From Pseudomonadota bacterium (GTDB lineage: Bacteria > Pseudomonadota > Alphaproteobacteria > Caulobacterales > Caulobacteraceae): 37,867 nt of DNA. Of this stretch, positions 17,996 through 25,855 are shown piece after piece. The first letter of the stretch is position 1, and each line of letters starts with the position of its first letter. Below the pieces are notes generated by a model. That model saw only the letters and a program-made list of their open reading frames with translations, made no database searches and was not told the DNA's origin. The position numbers and the translations under genes are program-made. The stretch is taken from positions 1 to 37,867 of the forward strand of contig CAUJHW010000075.1 in the NCBI GenBank assembly GCA_963205005.1, given 5' to 3'.

Positions 17996-19210
17996 ATGAC
18001 AGTTCAGGCGCGACTGTTCCTGATGATGGTGCTGCAGCTCGCCGTCTGGGGCGCCTGGGCGCCGAAGCTGTTCCCGTACATGGGCATGCTGGGCTTTGCG
18101 CCGTGGCAGCAGTCGCTGGTGGGCAGTTCGTGGGGCGTTGCGGCCCTGGCCGGGATCTTCTTCTCCAACCAGTTCGCCGACCGAAACTTCGCCGCCGAGC
18201 GGTTCATGGCGGTCAGCCACCTGCTGGGCGGCGCGGCCTTGGTGGGGTGCGCGTTCGCCACGACCTTCTGGCCGTTCTTCGCCTGCTATCTGGCCTTCAG
18301 CCTTGTCTATGTGCCGACGCTCTCGGTCTCGAATTCCATCGCCTTCGCGAGCCTGGCCAACCCTGCCAGGGACTTCGGCGCGGTGCGGATGGGCGGCACG
18401 GTGGGCTGGATGCTGGTCAGCTGGCCGTTCGTCTTCCTTCTGGGCGCCCATGCCGAGGCGGCCCAGGTGCGGCTGATCTTCATTGTCGCCGCCGCCGTGT
18501 CGTTCGCACTGGCGGCCTACAGCCTGACCCTGCCGCATACCCCGCCGAAACGCGACGCCGCCGGCGCCGACCCGCTGGCCTGGCGCGAGGCGACGAAGCT
18601 GCTGGCCGTGCCCTTCGTGGCGGTGCTGTTCCTGGTCACCTTCATCGATAGCGTGATCCACAACGGCTATTTCGTGATGGCCGACGCCTTCCTCACCGAC
18701 CGGGTGGGGATCGCCGGCAACCTGTCGATGGTGGTGCTCAGCCTGGGCCAGCTCGCCGAGATCGGCACCATGTTCGTGCTGGGACCGGTGCTGGTGCGGT
18801 TGGGCTGGAAGGCCACGATGATCATCGGCGTGCTGGGCCACGCCGCCCGGTTCGCGGTGTTCGCCTTCTTCGCCGACAGCGTGCCCACCATCGTCGCGGT
18901 CCAGCTGCTGCACGGGGTCTGCTACGCCTTCTTCTTCGCCACCGTGTACATCTTCGTCGACGACGCCTTTCCCAAGGACGTGCGCTCGTCCGCCCAGGGC
19001 CTGTTCAACTTCCTGATCCTGGGCGTGGGCAATGTGGTGGCGAGCTTCCTGTTCCCGAGCCTGATGGGCCGGTTCCGGGACGCGGGCGGGGCGGTGGACT
19101 ACCAGACCCTGTTCCTAGTCCCGACCGGCATGGCGCTGGCAGCAGTTCTGCTGCTGGCCCTGTTCTTCCGGCCCCCGACCCGCGCCCCCGATACGGTGGC
19201 CGCCCTATGA
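17996..19210 (+). CDS. MFS importer, nucleoside:H+ symporter-like
   Basis: A 404-residue inner-membrane protein with about 12 hydrophobic helices. The ATG at 17996 is preceded by GGGAGGAG at ideal spacing; the longer open frame upstream is antisense to the repressor and is not coding. The pattern (N-terminal LQLAVWGAWAPKLFPYM, VRMGGTVGWMLVSW after the first helices, and HGVCYAFFFATVYIFVDDAFPKDVRSSAQ late) matches the nucleoside:proton symporter branch of the major facilitator superfamily. Members of this branch are often found in sugar-isomerase clusters, so a glycoside or modified sugar is a plausible substrate and a true nucleoside is possible. The isomerase gene follows after 25 bases. Confidence 0.88.
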   Translation: MTVQARLFLMMVLQLAVWGAWAPKLFPYMGMLGFAPWQQSLVGSSWGVAALAGIFFSNQFADRNFAAERFMAVSHLLGGAALVGCAFATTFWPFFACYLAFSLVYVPTLSVSNSIAFASLANPARDFGAVRMGGTVGWMLVSWPFVFLLGAHAEAAQVRLIFIVAAAVSFALAAYSLTLPHTPPKRDAAGADPLAWREATKLLAVPFVAVLFLVTFIDSVIHNGYFVMADAFLTDRVGIAGNLSMVVLSLGQLAEIGTMFVLGPVLVRLGWKATMIIGVLGHAARFAVFAFFADSVPTIVAVQLLHGVCYAFFFATVYIFVDDAFPKDVRSSAQGLFNFLILGVGNVVASFLFPSLMGRFRDAGGAVDYQTLFLVPTGMALAAVLLLALFFRPPTRAPDTVAAL

Positions 19211-19235
19211 TCCCGATCCCAGACGGAGACGCCTC

Positions 19236-20198
19236 ATGCGCCCGAGTTCGCTTCACCTTCACCGTCGCGGCTTCCTCGCCGCCGGTCTCGCGGCCATGAC
19301 GGCCTCAGGCGCCTCGGCGGCGACCCAGCCGTTCTTCAAGCAGCACGGTCTGCCGATCGGGCTGCAGCTCTACACCCTGGGCCCGGACGCCCAGGTCGAC
19401 CTGCCCGCCACCTTCGCTGCGGTCGCGGCCATCGGCTACAAGGCCGTCGAGCTGCCGGGGCTGCTGCTGTCCCGCGCGGGCGAGGTGAGGGCCGCCCTGG
19501 ACAAGACCGGGCTGGTCTGTCCCAGCGTCCACGTCCAGCCGCGCGGCGGGCCGGCCGATGCGGCCTTCAGCAACGACCTCGGCAAGTTGGGCGAGGCGCT
19601 GAACATCCTGGGCGTGAAGACCGCCGTAGCGCCGATCTTCCTGATCCCGGAACGCTTCGACCTGAAGCCTCAGCCGGGCGAGGACCGGGGCGCCGTGCTG
19701 CGGCGCATCGGCGCCGGCATGACCGCCGACGACTGGAAGCGGAACGCCGAGTTCATGAACGAGAAGGCGCGGGGGCTGAAGGCCTCGGGCATCAAAGTCG
19801 GCTATCACAACCACAATTTCGAGTTCGCGCCGCTGGGGGACAGCAACGGGTTCGAGATCCTGCTGAAGAACACAGATCCCACGCTGGTCAGCTTCGAGTT
19901 GGACGTTGGCTGGGTGGCCGCCGCCGGGGTCGATCCGGCGAAGGTGTTCGCCCACCATCCGGGCCGATTCACCCAGATGCACGTCAAGGACATCAAGGCC
20001 GACACCAAGCCCAACTATGTGCTGAGCATGGACCCGACCGAGGTGGGGTCCGGTGTGTTGCCCTGGAAGACCCTGCTGCCGGCGGCCTATGCGGCCGGTG
20101 TGCGGGACTTTTTCGTCGAGCAGGAGCCGCCGTTCGCGCGGCCCCGCATCGAGGCGGCAAAGATTTGCCACGACTATCTCGCGGGTCTTACCGCCTGA
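19236..20198 (+). CDS. Tat-exported sugar phosphate isomerase/epimerase-like TIM barrel
   Basis: A 320-residue protein of the xylose-isomerase-like TIM-barrel family. The N-terminus has a twin-arginine signal (HRRGFLAAGLAAM...ASA), so this member probably works in the periplasm, unlike cytosolic sugar isomerases. Metal-site candidates on the barrel are the His/Asn cluster in GYHNHNFEF, the Asp in FELDVGW, the His in MHVKDIK and the Glu in FFVEQEPPF. Family members isomerise, epimerise or eliminate on keto-sugars, and some act on 3-keto-glycosides. It follows the importer and overlaps the oxidoreductase start by one base (TGATG). The exact reaction is not evident from sequence. Confidence 0.88.
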   Translation: MRPSSLHLHRRGFLAAGLAAMTASGASAATQPFFKQHGLPIGLQLYTLGPDAQVDLPATFAAVAAIGYKAVELPGLLLSRAGEVRAALDKTGLVCPSVHVQPRGGPADAAFSNDLGKLGEALNILGVKTAVAPIFLIPERFDLKPQPGEDRGAVLRRIGAGMTADDWKRNAEFMNEKARGLKASGIKVGYHNHNFEFAPLGDSNGFEILLKNTDPTLVSFELDVGWVAAAGVDPAKVFAHHPGRFTQMHVKDIKADTKPNYVLSMDPTEVGSGVLPWKTLLPAAYAAGVRDFFVEQEPPFARPRIEAAKICHDYLAGLTA

Positions 20199-21319
20199 TG
20201 ACCCGCGGTCCCATCCGGCTGGCCATGGTCGGCGGCGGGCCGGGGGCGTTCATCGGTCCGGTCCACCGCATGGCGGCCGAGCTGGATGGTCGCATCCGGC
20301 TGGTCGCCGGCGCCTTCAGCCGGGATGCCGGCAGGAGCGCCGAGGCGGCCAGGGCGTGGGGCGTGCGCGGATATGACGACTTTGCCGGTCTGATCGCCGG
20401 CGAGGCGGCGCGGCACGATGGCGCCGAGCTGGTCGCGGTGGTGACACCCAACCACCTGCATTTCCCGGTGTCGGCCGCTGCGCTGCGGGCCGGCCTGCAC
20501 GTGATGAGCGACAAGCCGGCGACGCTGAACCTGGCGGAGGCCCGCGAACTGGCGGGGATCGTCGCCGCCTCGGGCCGGCTCTACGGCCTGACCCATACCT
20601 ACACCGGCTATCCGATGGTCCGCGAGGCGCGCGCGATCGTGGCGCGCGGCGACCTGGGCCGGGTGCGCAAGATCGTTGTGGAGTATGCGCAGGGCTGGCT
20701 GTCCCGCACCGACGACGCGGCTGGCTGGCGGGCCGATCCCACTCAGTCCGGCGCCGGGGGCTGCATCGCCGACATCGGCGTCCATGCCTTCAATCTCGCC
20801 GAATTCATCGGCGGCGCGCCGGTGGAACGACTCTGCGCGGATCTGGCGGCGGTCGTCCCGGGCCGGACACTGGACGATGACTGCAACGTCCTGTTGCGGT
20901 TCGCAGGTGGCGCGCGCGGGGTGCTGATCGCCTCTCAGATCTCCGCCGGCGCCCGCAATGGCCTGCGCATCCAGGTCTTTGGCGAGAAGGGTGGCCTGTC
21001 CTGGTCGCACGAGCGACACACCGAACTGACGATCGACTGGCTGGACGGCCCCACCCACACCCTGCACGCGGCCTCGGGCTATCTCGGTGACGCGGCGCGG
21101 GCGGCTTCGCGCATTCCCACCGGTCATCCGGAGGGCTTCATAGAGGCCTTCGCCAACCTTTATCGCGACATGGCCGACGCCATTCTTGAGGGGCGGGGTG
21201 ACGCGGGCCTGGTCCCCGGGATCGCCGAGGGCGTTCGAGGGATGGCCTTCGTCGAGACGGCAGTCGCCGCAAGCCGGGACGATGCGGGCTGGGTGAGCCT
21301 GGACGGGAGTATCGCGTGA
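20198..21319 (+). CDS. Gfo/Idh/MocA family oxidoreductase
   Basis: A 373-residue NAD(P)-dependent sugar oxidoreductase. I chose the ATG at 20198, which overlaps the previous stop (TGATG) and places the Rossmann motif VGGGPGAFIG at residues 11-20. The DKP motif near residue 107 gives the catalytic Lys of the family (usual EKP). GGCIADIGVHAFNLAEF supplies the conserved Asp and His of the C-terminal domain. It lacks a signal peptide and is therefore cytoplasmic. In glycoside clusters such enzymes oxidise the C3 hydroxyl of a sugar or reduce a 3-keto sugar back to the sugar; here the second role fits because a GMC oxidase is also present. Its stop overlaps the GTG start of the next gene. Confidence 0.9.
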   Translation: MTRGPIRLAMVGGGPGAFIGPVHRMAAELDGRIRLVAGAFSRDAGRSAEAARAWGVRGYDDFAGLIAGEAARHDGAELVAVVTPNHLHFPVSAAALRAGLHVMSDKPATLNLAEARELAGIVAASGRLYGLTHTYTGYPMVREARAIVARGDLGRVRKIVVEYAQGWLSRTDDAAGWRADPTQSGAGGCIADIGVHAFNLAEFIGGAPVERLCADLAAVVPGRTLDDDCNVLLRFAGGARGVLIASQISAGARNGLRIQVFGEKGGLSWSHERHTELTIDWLDGPTHTLHAASGYLGDAARAASRIPTGHPEGFIEAFANLYRDMADAILEGRGDAGLVPGIAEGVRGMAFVETAVAASRDDAGWVSLDGSIA

Positions 21320-22371
21320 GGACCTTGAAGGGGCCGGGGATCTTCCTGGCGCAGTTCATCGGCGCCGAGCCGCCGTTCAACAGCCTGGACAGCATCGCCG
21401 CCTGGGCTGCAGGCCTGGGCTATGCGGGCGTGCAGATGCCGACCGGCGGGGCCGACAGCTTCTTCGACCTGGAGCGCGCGGCCGACAGCCAGGACTACTG
21501 CGACGAGATCGCCGGGCGGCTGAAGGCCCACGGCCTGGTCATCACCGAGCTGTCCACTCACCAGCAGGGGCAACTGGTGGCCGTTCACACGGCTTATGAC
21601 GAGCTGTTCGACGGCTTCGCGCCGCCGGAAGTCCGCGGCAAACCGCAGGCGCGTCAGGAATGGGCCGTCCGCCAGCTGAAGGCCGCGGCAAAGGCGAGCA
21701 AGCGGCTGGGCCTGACGGCTCACGCCACCTTCTCCGGCGCGCTGGCCTGGCCCTATCTTTACCCGTGGCCGCAGCGTCCGGCCGGTCTGGTGGAAGAGGC
21801 CTTCGCCGAGCTCGGCCGGCGCTGGCGGCCGATCCTCGACGCCTTCGACGAGGCGGGCGTCGACGTCTGCTACGAGATCCACCCGGGCGAAGACCTGCAC
21901 GACGGGGCCACCTTCGAGCGGTTCCTGGACGAGGTGGGCGGCCATTCGCGCGCCAACATCCTCTACGACCCCAGCCACTTCGTGCTGCAGCAGCTTGACT
22001 ACCTGGACTTCATCGACCGCTACCACGACCGCATTCGCGCCTTCCACGTGAAGGACGCCGAGTTCCGGCCGAACGGGCGTTCCGGCGTCTATGGCGGCTA
22101 CCAGAACTGGGTCGACCGCCCGGGCCGCTTCCGCTCGCCGGGCGACGGGCAGGTGGACTTCAAGGCGATTTTCTCGAAGCTGGCCCAGTACGACTATCCG
22201 GGCTGGGCCGTGCTGGAATGGGAGTGCGCCCTGAAGCACCCCGAGGACGGCGCGCGGGAAGGGGCCCCATTCATCCGCGACCATATCATCCGCGTGACGG
22301 ACCGGGCGTTCGACGACTTCGCGGCATCGGGTGTAGATGCGGGACGGAACCGGCGGCTGCTGGGGCTGTAG
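21316..22371 (+). CDS. Sugar phosphate isomerase/epimerase-like TIM barrel, cytoplasmic
   Basis: A 351-residue xylose-isomerase-like TIM barrel without a signal peptide. The GTG start at 21316 overlaps the previous stop codon by the bases GTGA. Candidate metal ligands are Glu in CYEIHPGED, Asp and His in YDPSHF, His and Asp in FHVKDAEF and Glu in LEWECALKHPEDG. The long loop with YGGYQNWVDRPGRFRSPGDGQVDF is typical of a subgroup that sits beside Gfo/Idh/MocA enzymes. C-deglycosidases that cleave 3-keto C-glycosides belong to the same fold, but their small partner subunit is not seen here. It is the last gene of the + strand operon and is followed by a large inverted repeat. Confidence 0.9.
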   Translation: MRTLKGPGIFLAQFIGAEPPFNSLDSIAAWAAGLGYAGVQMPTGGADSFFDLERAADSQDYCDEIAGRLKAHGLVITELSTHQQGQLVAVHTAYDELFDGFAPPEVRGKPQARQEWAVRQLKAAAKASKRLGLTAHATFSGALAWPYLYPWPQRPAGLVEEAFAELGRRWRPILDAFDEAGVDVCYEIHPGEDLHDGATFERFLDEVGGHSRANILYDPSHFVLQQLDYLDFIDRYHDRIRAFHVKDAEFRPNGRSGVYGGYQNWVDRPGRFRSPGDGQVDFKAIFSKLAQYDYPGWAVLEWECALKHPEDGAREGAPFIRDHIIRVTDRAFDDFAASGVDAGRNRRLLGL

Positions 22372-22381
22372 GTCCCACCAA

Positions 22382-22482
22382 TCTGTCATCCCGGCCGTAG
22401 CGCAGCGGAGAGCCGGGACCCAGAGGCCGTGCACACCGCTCCCGTGTCCTGGGTCGGCGCTTCGCTTGCCCGGGATGACAGA
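22382..22482. repeat. 101-base interspersed inverted repeat between convergent genes
   Basis: The outer arms TCTGTCATCCCGG (22382-22394) and CCGGGATGACAGA (22470-22482) are perfect complements of 13 bases. Inner arms GACCCAG (22417-22423) and CTGGGTC (22449-22455) pair as well, making a long interrupted hairpin. The TGTCATCCCGG...GGGATGACA form is typical of REP-like intergenic repeats found in many copies in alphaproteobacterial genomes. It lies between the ends of the isomerase and DUF1080 genes, so it may act as a bidirectional termination or mRNA-end structure. Confidence 0.7.
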
Positions 22483-22500
22483 GGTCGATGGGAACCGCGC

Positions 22501-23316
22501 TCAGCGCTCCGCCGGCTCGATCACCTGCACCTCGATGTCCTTGAACTCGATCGGGTGGCCCTCGCTCTGCAGGGCGATATAGCCCTGCCTGACCGGCAGG
22601 ACGCCGCCGCGTTCGGCGATCAGGCGCTTCGCGTCGCTGGCGGCCATGGGGTCGGAGCCGTCGAGGGCGATGTCGGCGTAGCGGAAGACGACCGCGCCGT
22701 TGATCTTCTCGGTCACCTGGCCGTCCGGCAGGACTTCCAGTTCCAGCTTCGTCCAGGTCCCATTGGGAATCGTCGGACCGGTCGAGGTGGTGCAGTGGAC
22801 CGGCTGGCGGACGCCTTCGATAGTGATGCTGACGCCCGGGGTGCAGACCGAGCCCGTGGGGCGCGGTTTGGGGCCGTCGGCGCCCAGGATCTGGAACTCT
22901 ACCGACACCGGGAACGGCTGGGTCAGCGTCATGCTCTCCGGGCTCTGGCTGTGGAACATCACGCCGGAGTTGCCGCGCGCCCAACCGGGGGTGTCGGGAA
23001 GCGGCGGCTCCAGCACCCGGTAGTTCAGCCGCAGGCGGTAGGCCCTGAAGGGCGTCCTGTAGAACAGGTGCCCGAAGCGGGCCTCGAAGCGCTCATAGTT
23101 CGCGTAGGAGACGCGGATCGCCCCATCCTTCACGACGAAGGTGTCCTGGAAATTCTCTCCCGCCGGATGGCCGACGATCTTGGGTGTCCAGCCCTTGAGC
23201 GACCTTCCGTCGAAGATCGGCTTCCAGCGGCCTTCTGCGGCGGCGCCGGGGGCGATGGCGCAGGCCGCCAGCAATGTCAGCGCGGCCAGCGGCCAAACTC
23301 CGCGGGGCTTCCCCAT
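22501..23316 (-). CDS. DUF1080 / 3-keto-disaccharide hydrolase family lipoprotein
   Basis: A 271-residue exported protein. The start at 23316 has GGAGGA a few bases upstream; the far longer open frame is antisense to the GMC gene. A lipobox (LLAAC, Cys19) indicates a lipoprotein. The domain signature WKPIFDGRSLKGW at the start, NSGVMFHSQ in the middle, NGTWTKLELEVLPDGQVTEKINGAVV later and IALQSEGHPIEFKDIEV at the end define the concanavalin-like DUF1080 family. Pfam now names this family 3-keto-disaccharide hydrolase because members cleave C3-oxidised glycosides. It is divergent from the GMC oxidoreductase, and operator 2 lies between them. I infer that it cleaves the product made by the GMC enzyme in the periplasm. 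Confidence 0.9.
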   Translation of the reverse strand: MGKPRGVWPLAALTLLAACAIAPGAAAEGRWKPIFDGRSLKGWTPKIVGHPAGENFQDTFVVKDGAIRVSYANYERFEARFGHLFYRTPFRAYRLRLNYRVLEPPLPDTPGWARGNSGVMFHSQSPESMTLTQPFPVSVEFQILGADGPKPRPTGSVCTPGVSITIEGVRQPVHCTTSTGPTIPNGTWTKLELEVLPDGQVTEKINGAVVFRYADIALDGSDPMAASDAKRLIAERGGVLPVRQGYIALQSEGHPIEFKDIEVQVIEPAER

Positions 23317-23367
23317 GACGTCTTCCTCCAGCCGGCAGCCGTTGAATCGACCGTTCGCCCGCTTGAA

Positions 23368-23383
23368 ATGTAATCGATTGCAT
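23368..23383. promoter_or_regulatory. LacI-type operator 2 (ATGTAATCGATTGCAT)
   Basis: This is a 16-base palindrome with central CG and one mismatched pair, lying between the divergent DUF1080 (start 23316) and GMC (start 23464) genes. It shares TGTAATCGATT with operator 1 at 17917-17930. Sequences of this form are bound by LacI-family proteins, and the only such protein in the window is encoded at 16805-17812. No convincing -35/-10 pair could be assigned around it. Confidence 0.65.
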
Positions 23384-23463
23384 GAAAGCTTCCACCGCAA
23401 TGAGCGGCGGCATGGCCGGCCCACGGGGCGGCGCTGACCAGACAGCTCGGTCAGGGGAGCGAC

Positions 23464-25191
23464 ATGGCCAACCTCAACACCCGGGCGCGGCAGGAAAACA
23501 CCTACGAAGCCATCGTGGTCGGCAGCGGCATCTCCGGCGGCTGGGCAGCCAAGGAGCTGACCGAGAAGGGCCTGAAGACCCTCGTGCTCGAACGCGGGCC
23601 GATGGTGCGCCATATCACCGACTATCCCACAGCCGCGGCCGCCCCCTGGGAGACGAAATATCCCCGCGGCAAGCTGCCGGACGCGACCATGAAGGCGCAT
23701 TATCCGGTCCAGGTGCGCACCGGCTATGCGCTGACCGAGTACACCCAGCACTTCTTCGTCAAGGACGACGAGCACCCCTACACGGAGGAGAAGCGGTTCG
23801 ACTGGATCCGCGGCTATCACGTGGGCGGCCGCTCGCTTCTCTGGGCGCGCCAGACCTACCGGCACAGCGACCTCGACTTCGAGGCCAACGCCCGGGAAGG
23901 CATCGGCGTCGACTGGCCGATCCGCTATGCCGACATCGCCCCCTGGTATGACTACGTCGAGCGCTTCATCGGCGTGAGCGGCCAGAAGGAGGGCCTGCCG
24001 CACCTGCCGGACGGCGTCTTCCAGCCGCCCATGGAGATGAACTGCGTCGAAAAGGACCTGAAGGCCCGGTCCGAGGCGCGCTTTCCGGATCGGCGGATCA
24101 CCATCGGCCGCGCGGCCCATCTGACCGCGCCCACCGAGGAGCAGATGGCCCTCGGCCGCGGCAAGTGTCAGCACCGCAACCTGTGCAGCCGGGGCTGTCC
24201 CTTCGGCGCCTACTTCAGTTCCAACTCCGCGACCTTGGTGGCCGCCGAGCGCACCGGAAACCTGAAGATCCGCACCGGCTCGATCGTCACCTCGGTGATC
24301 TTCAACGAGAAGACCAACAAGGCCGACGGGGTCCGCGTGCTGGACGAGGCGACGGGCAAGGAGATCGAGTTCTACGCTGACGTGATCTTCCTCAACGCCT
24401 CGGCGCTGAACTCCGCCTGGATCATGATGAACTCGGTGAGCAAGCGCTTCCCCAACGGCTTCGGCAACGACAGCGACCAGCTGGGCCGCAACATCATGGA
24501 TCACCACCTGGGGGTCGGCGCCGCCGCCGAGGCCCCGGGCTATGAGGAGATGTACTATTCGGGCCGGCGTCCGAACGGCATCTACATCCCGCGCTTCCGC
24601 AACCTCGGCGACGCCGCCAGCAAGCGCTCGGACTATGTGCGCGGCTTCGGCTATCAGGGCGGGGCGGGCCGGCCCAACTGGGACCGCCCCGAACCCGGCT
24701 TCGGGGCCGACCGCAAGGCGGCCCTCAGCCAGCCCGGCCCCTGGCTGGTGCGGCTGGGCGGCTTCGGCGAAATCCTGCCCTATGCCGACAACCGGGTGAC
24801 CCTCAATCACAAGGTCAAGGACGCCCACGGCCTGCCGACGCTGACCTTCAACGTGAGCATCCGCGACAACGAGAACGCCATGCGCCGCGACATGAAGTCC
24901 GCCGCGGCAGAGATGCTCGAGGCCTCAGGCTTCAGGAATGTCCGCGAGCTGGACGGCGACTATGGCCCTGGTCTCGGCATCCACGAGATGGGAACGGCGC
25001 GGATGGGACGAGATCCGAAGACCTCGGTGCTGGGCGCCTTCAACCAGGTCCATGCCTGCACGAACGTCTATGTCACCGACGGAGCGGCAATGACCTCCTC
25101 GTCGTGCGTGAACCCGTCGCTCACCTACATGGCGCTGACGGCGCGGGCGGTGGATCATGCGGTCAGCGCCCGCAAGCGGGGAGAGCTGTGA
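23464..25191 (+). CDS. GMC oxidoreductase, glycoside 3-dehydrogenase-like large subunit
   Basis: A 575-residue FAD flavoprotein of the glucose-methanol-choline family. The ADP-binding motif is VVGSGISGG (Gly20, 22, 25), followed by the E of LVLERG. The C-terminal catalytic pair is His507 in GIHEMGTARMG and Asn550 in CVNPSLTYMA. A cysteine motif C-x5-C-x3-C (Cys235, 241, 245) lies where related membrane-linked sugar dehydrogenases bind an iron-sulfur cluster. The next gene encodes the matching small subunit, which carries the Tat signal. This large subunit has no signal of its own and would be exported as a passenger. Homologous pairs oxidise the C3 hydroxyl of glucosides. No cytochrome c subunit is present nearby, so the electron acceptor is unknown. 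Confidence 0.9.
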   Translation: MANLNTRARQENTYEAIVVGSGISGGWAAKELTEKGLKTLVLERGPMVRHITDYPTAAAAPWETKYPRGKLPDATMKAHYPVQVRTGYALTEYTQHFFVKDDEHPYTEEKRFDWIRGYHVGGRSLLWARQTYRHSDLDFEANAREGIGVDWPIRYADIAPWYDYVERFIGVSGQKEGLPHLPDGVFQPPMEMNCVEKDLKARSEARFPDRRITIGRAAHLTAPTEEQMALGRGKCQHRNLCSRGCPFGAYFSSNSATLVAAERTGNLKIRTGSIVTSVIFNEKTNKADGVRVLDEATGKEIEFYADVIFLNASALNSAWIMMNSVSKRFPNGFGNDSDQLGRNIMDHHLGVGAAAEAPGYEEMYYSGRRPNGIYIPRFRNLGDAASKRSDYVRGFGYQGGAGRPNWDRPEPGFGADRKAALSQPGPWLVRLGGFGEILPYADNRVTLNHKVKDAHGLPTLTFNVSIRDNENAMRRDMKSAAAEMLEASGFRNVRELDGDYGPGLGIHEMGTARMGRDPKTSVLGAFNQVHACTNVYVTDGAAMTSSSCVNPSLTYMALTARAVDHAVSARKRGEL

Positions 25192-25832
25192 TGCGCCCGG
25201 AAACCCCCTCTAAGATCAACCGCCGCCAGGCCCTGGCCGGCGCGACCCTGACCTTCGGCGCGCTCTGGGGCAGCCTGAGCGCGCCCGGCGCAGCCGCAGC
25301 GCAGGGCGTGCTGGCCTGGACGCCGAAGGCGCTCACCTCCGACCAGGCCCGTGTGCTGGACGTGGTCGCCGAGCTGATCGTTCCCGCCACCGACACCCCC
25401 GGCGCGCGGGAGGCCGGCGTGCCGGCGTTCGTTGACCGAGCCATCGCGACCTTTTGCGCGCCGGCGGACGCAGGGGCGCTGAAGGCCGGACTGAGCCGTA
25501 TCGACGCCGACGCCCGGGCGGCCCACGGCGCCGGCTTCACGACCCTGACGACGGCCCGGCAGATGGCCCTGCTCGCGGTCTACGAGGCGGAGACGCGCGC
25601 GCCGTCCGCGCCTGCCGCCGTTGGCCGCGGGGACACCGAGACCGGCCTCTCCAACCGGACCGCCGCGGCGCCCAAGGGCCCGCCGTTCTTCGCCCTGCTC
25701 AAGGAACTGGTGACCGTCGGCTACTTCACGTCCCAGCTGGGAGCGACCCGCGCTGTCCGCTACGATCCGGTGCCCGGCGACTATCGCGGCTGCGTGCCGC
25801 TGAAGCAGATCGGCCGCGCCTGGGCGACCTGA
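25191..25832 (+). CDS. Gluconate 2-dehydrogenase subunit 3 family protein, Tat signal
   Basis: A 213-residue protein. The ATG at 25191 overlaps the GMC stop codon by one base. A twin-arginine signal is clear (NRRQALAGATLTFGAL...AAAQ). The segment LTSDQARVLDVVAELIVPATDTPGAREAGVPAFVDRAI contains the family pattern (L...E.I.P.TDTPGA..A.V..F.D), and the protein ends with a segment typical of the family (GYFTSQLG, YDPVPGDYRGCVPL). Such small subunits chaperone or carry the GMC large subunit through the Tat pathway. The pair therefore forms a periplasmic dehydrogenase for a glycoside. Confidence 0.92.
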   Translation: MRPETPSKINRRQALAGATLTFGALWGSLSAPGAAAAQGVLAWTPKALTSDQARVLDVVAELIVPATDTPGAREAGVPAFVDRAIATFCAPADAGALKAGLSRIDADARAAHGAGFTTLTTARQMALLAVYEAETRAPSAPAAVGRGDTETGLSNRTAAAPKGPPFFALLKELVTVGYFTSQLGATRAVRYDPVPGDYRGCVPLKQIGRAWAT

Positions 25833-25855
25833 GGCGGCGCAGAAGGGGACAGGAC

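Noticed and set aside
17813..18913. Extension of the LacI reading frame to a 702-residue protein
   Set aside because: The upstream part is antisense to a clear membrane transporter, reads as low-complexity H, G, R and Q, and the LacI-type N-terminus with its helix-turn-helix begins at 17812.
23317..24828. Extension of the DUF1080 frame to a 775-residue protein
   Set aside because: The added part is antisense to the GMC gene; a ribosome-binding site and lipoprotein signal mark the start at 23316.
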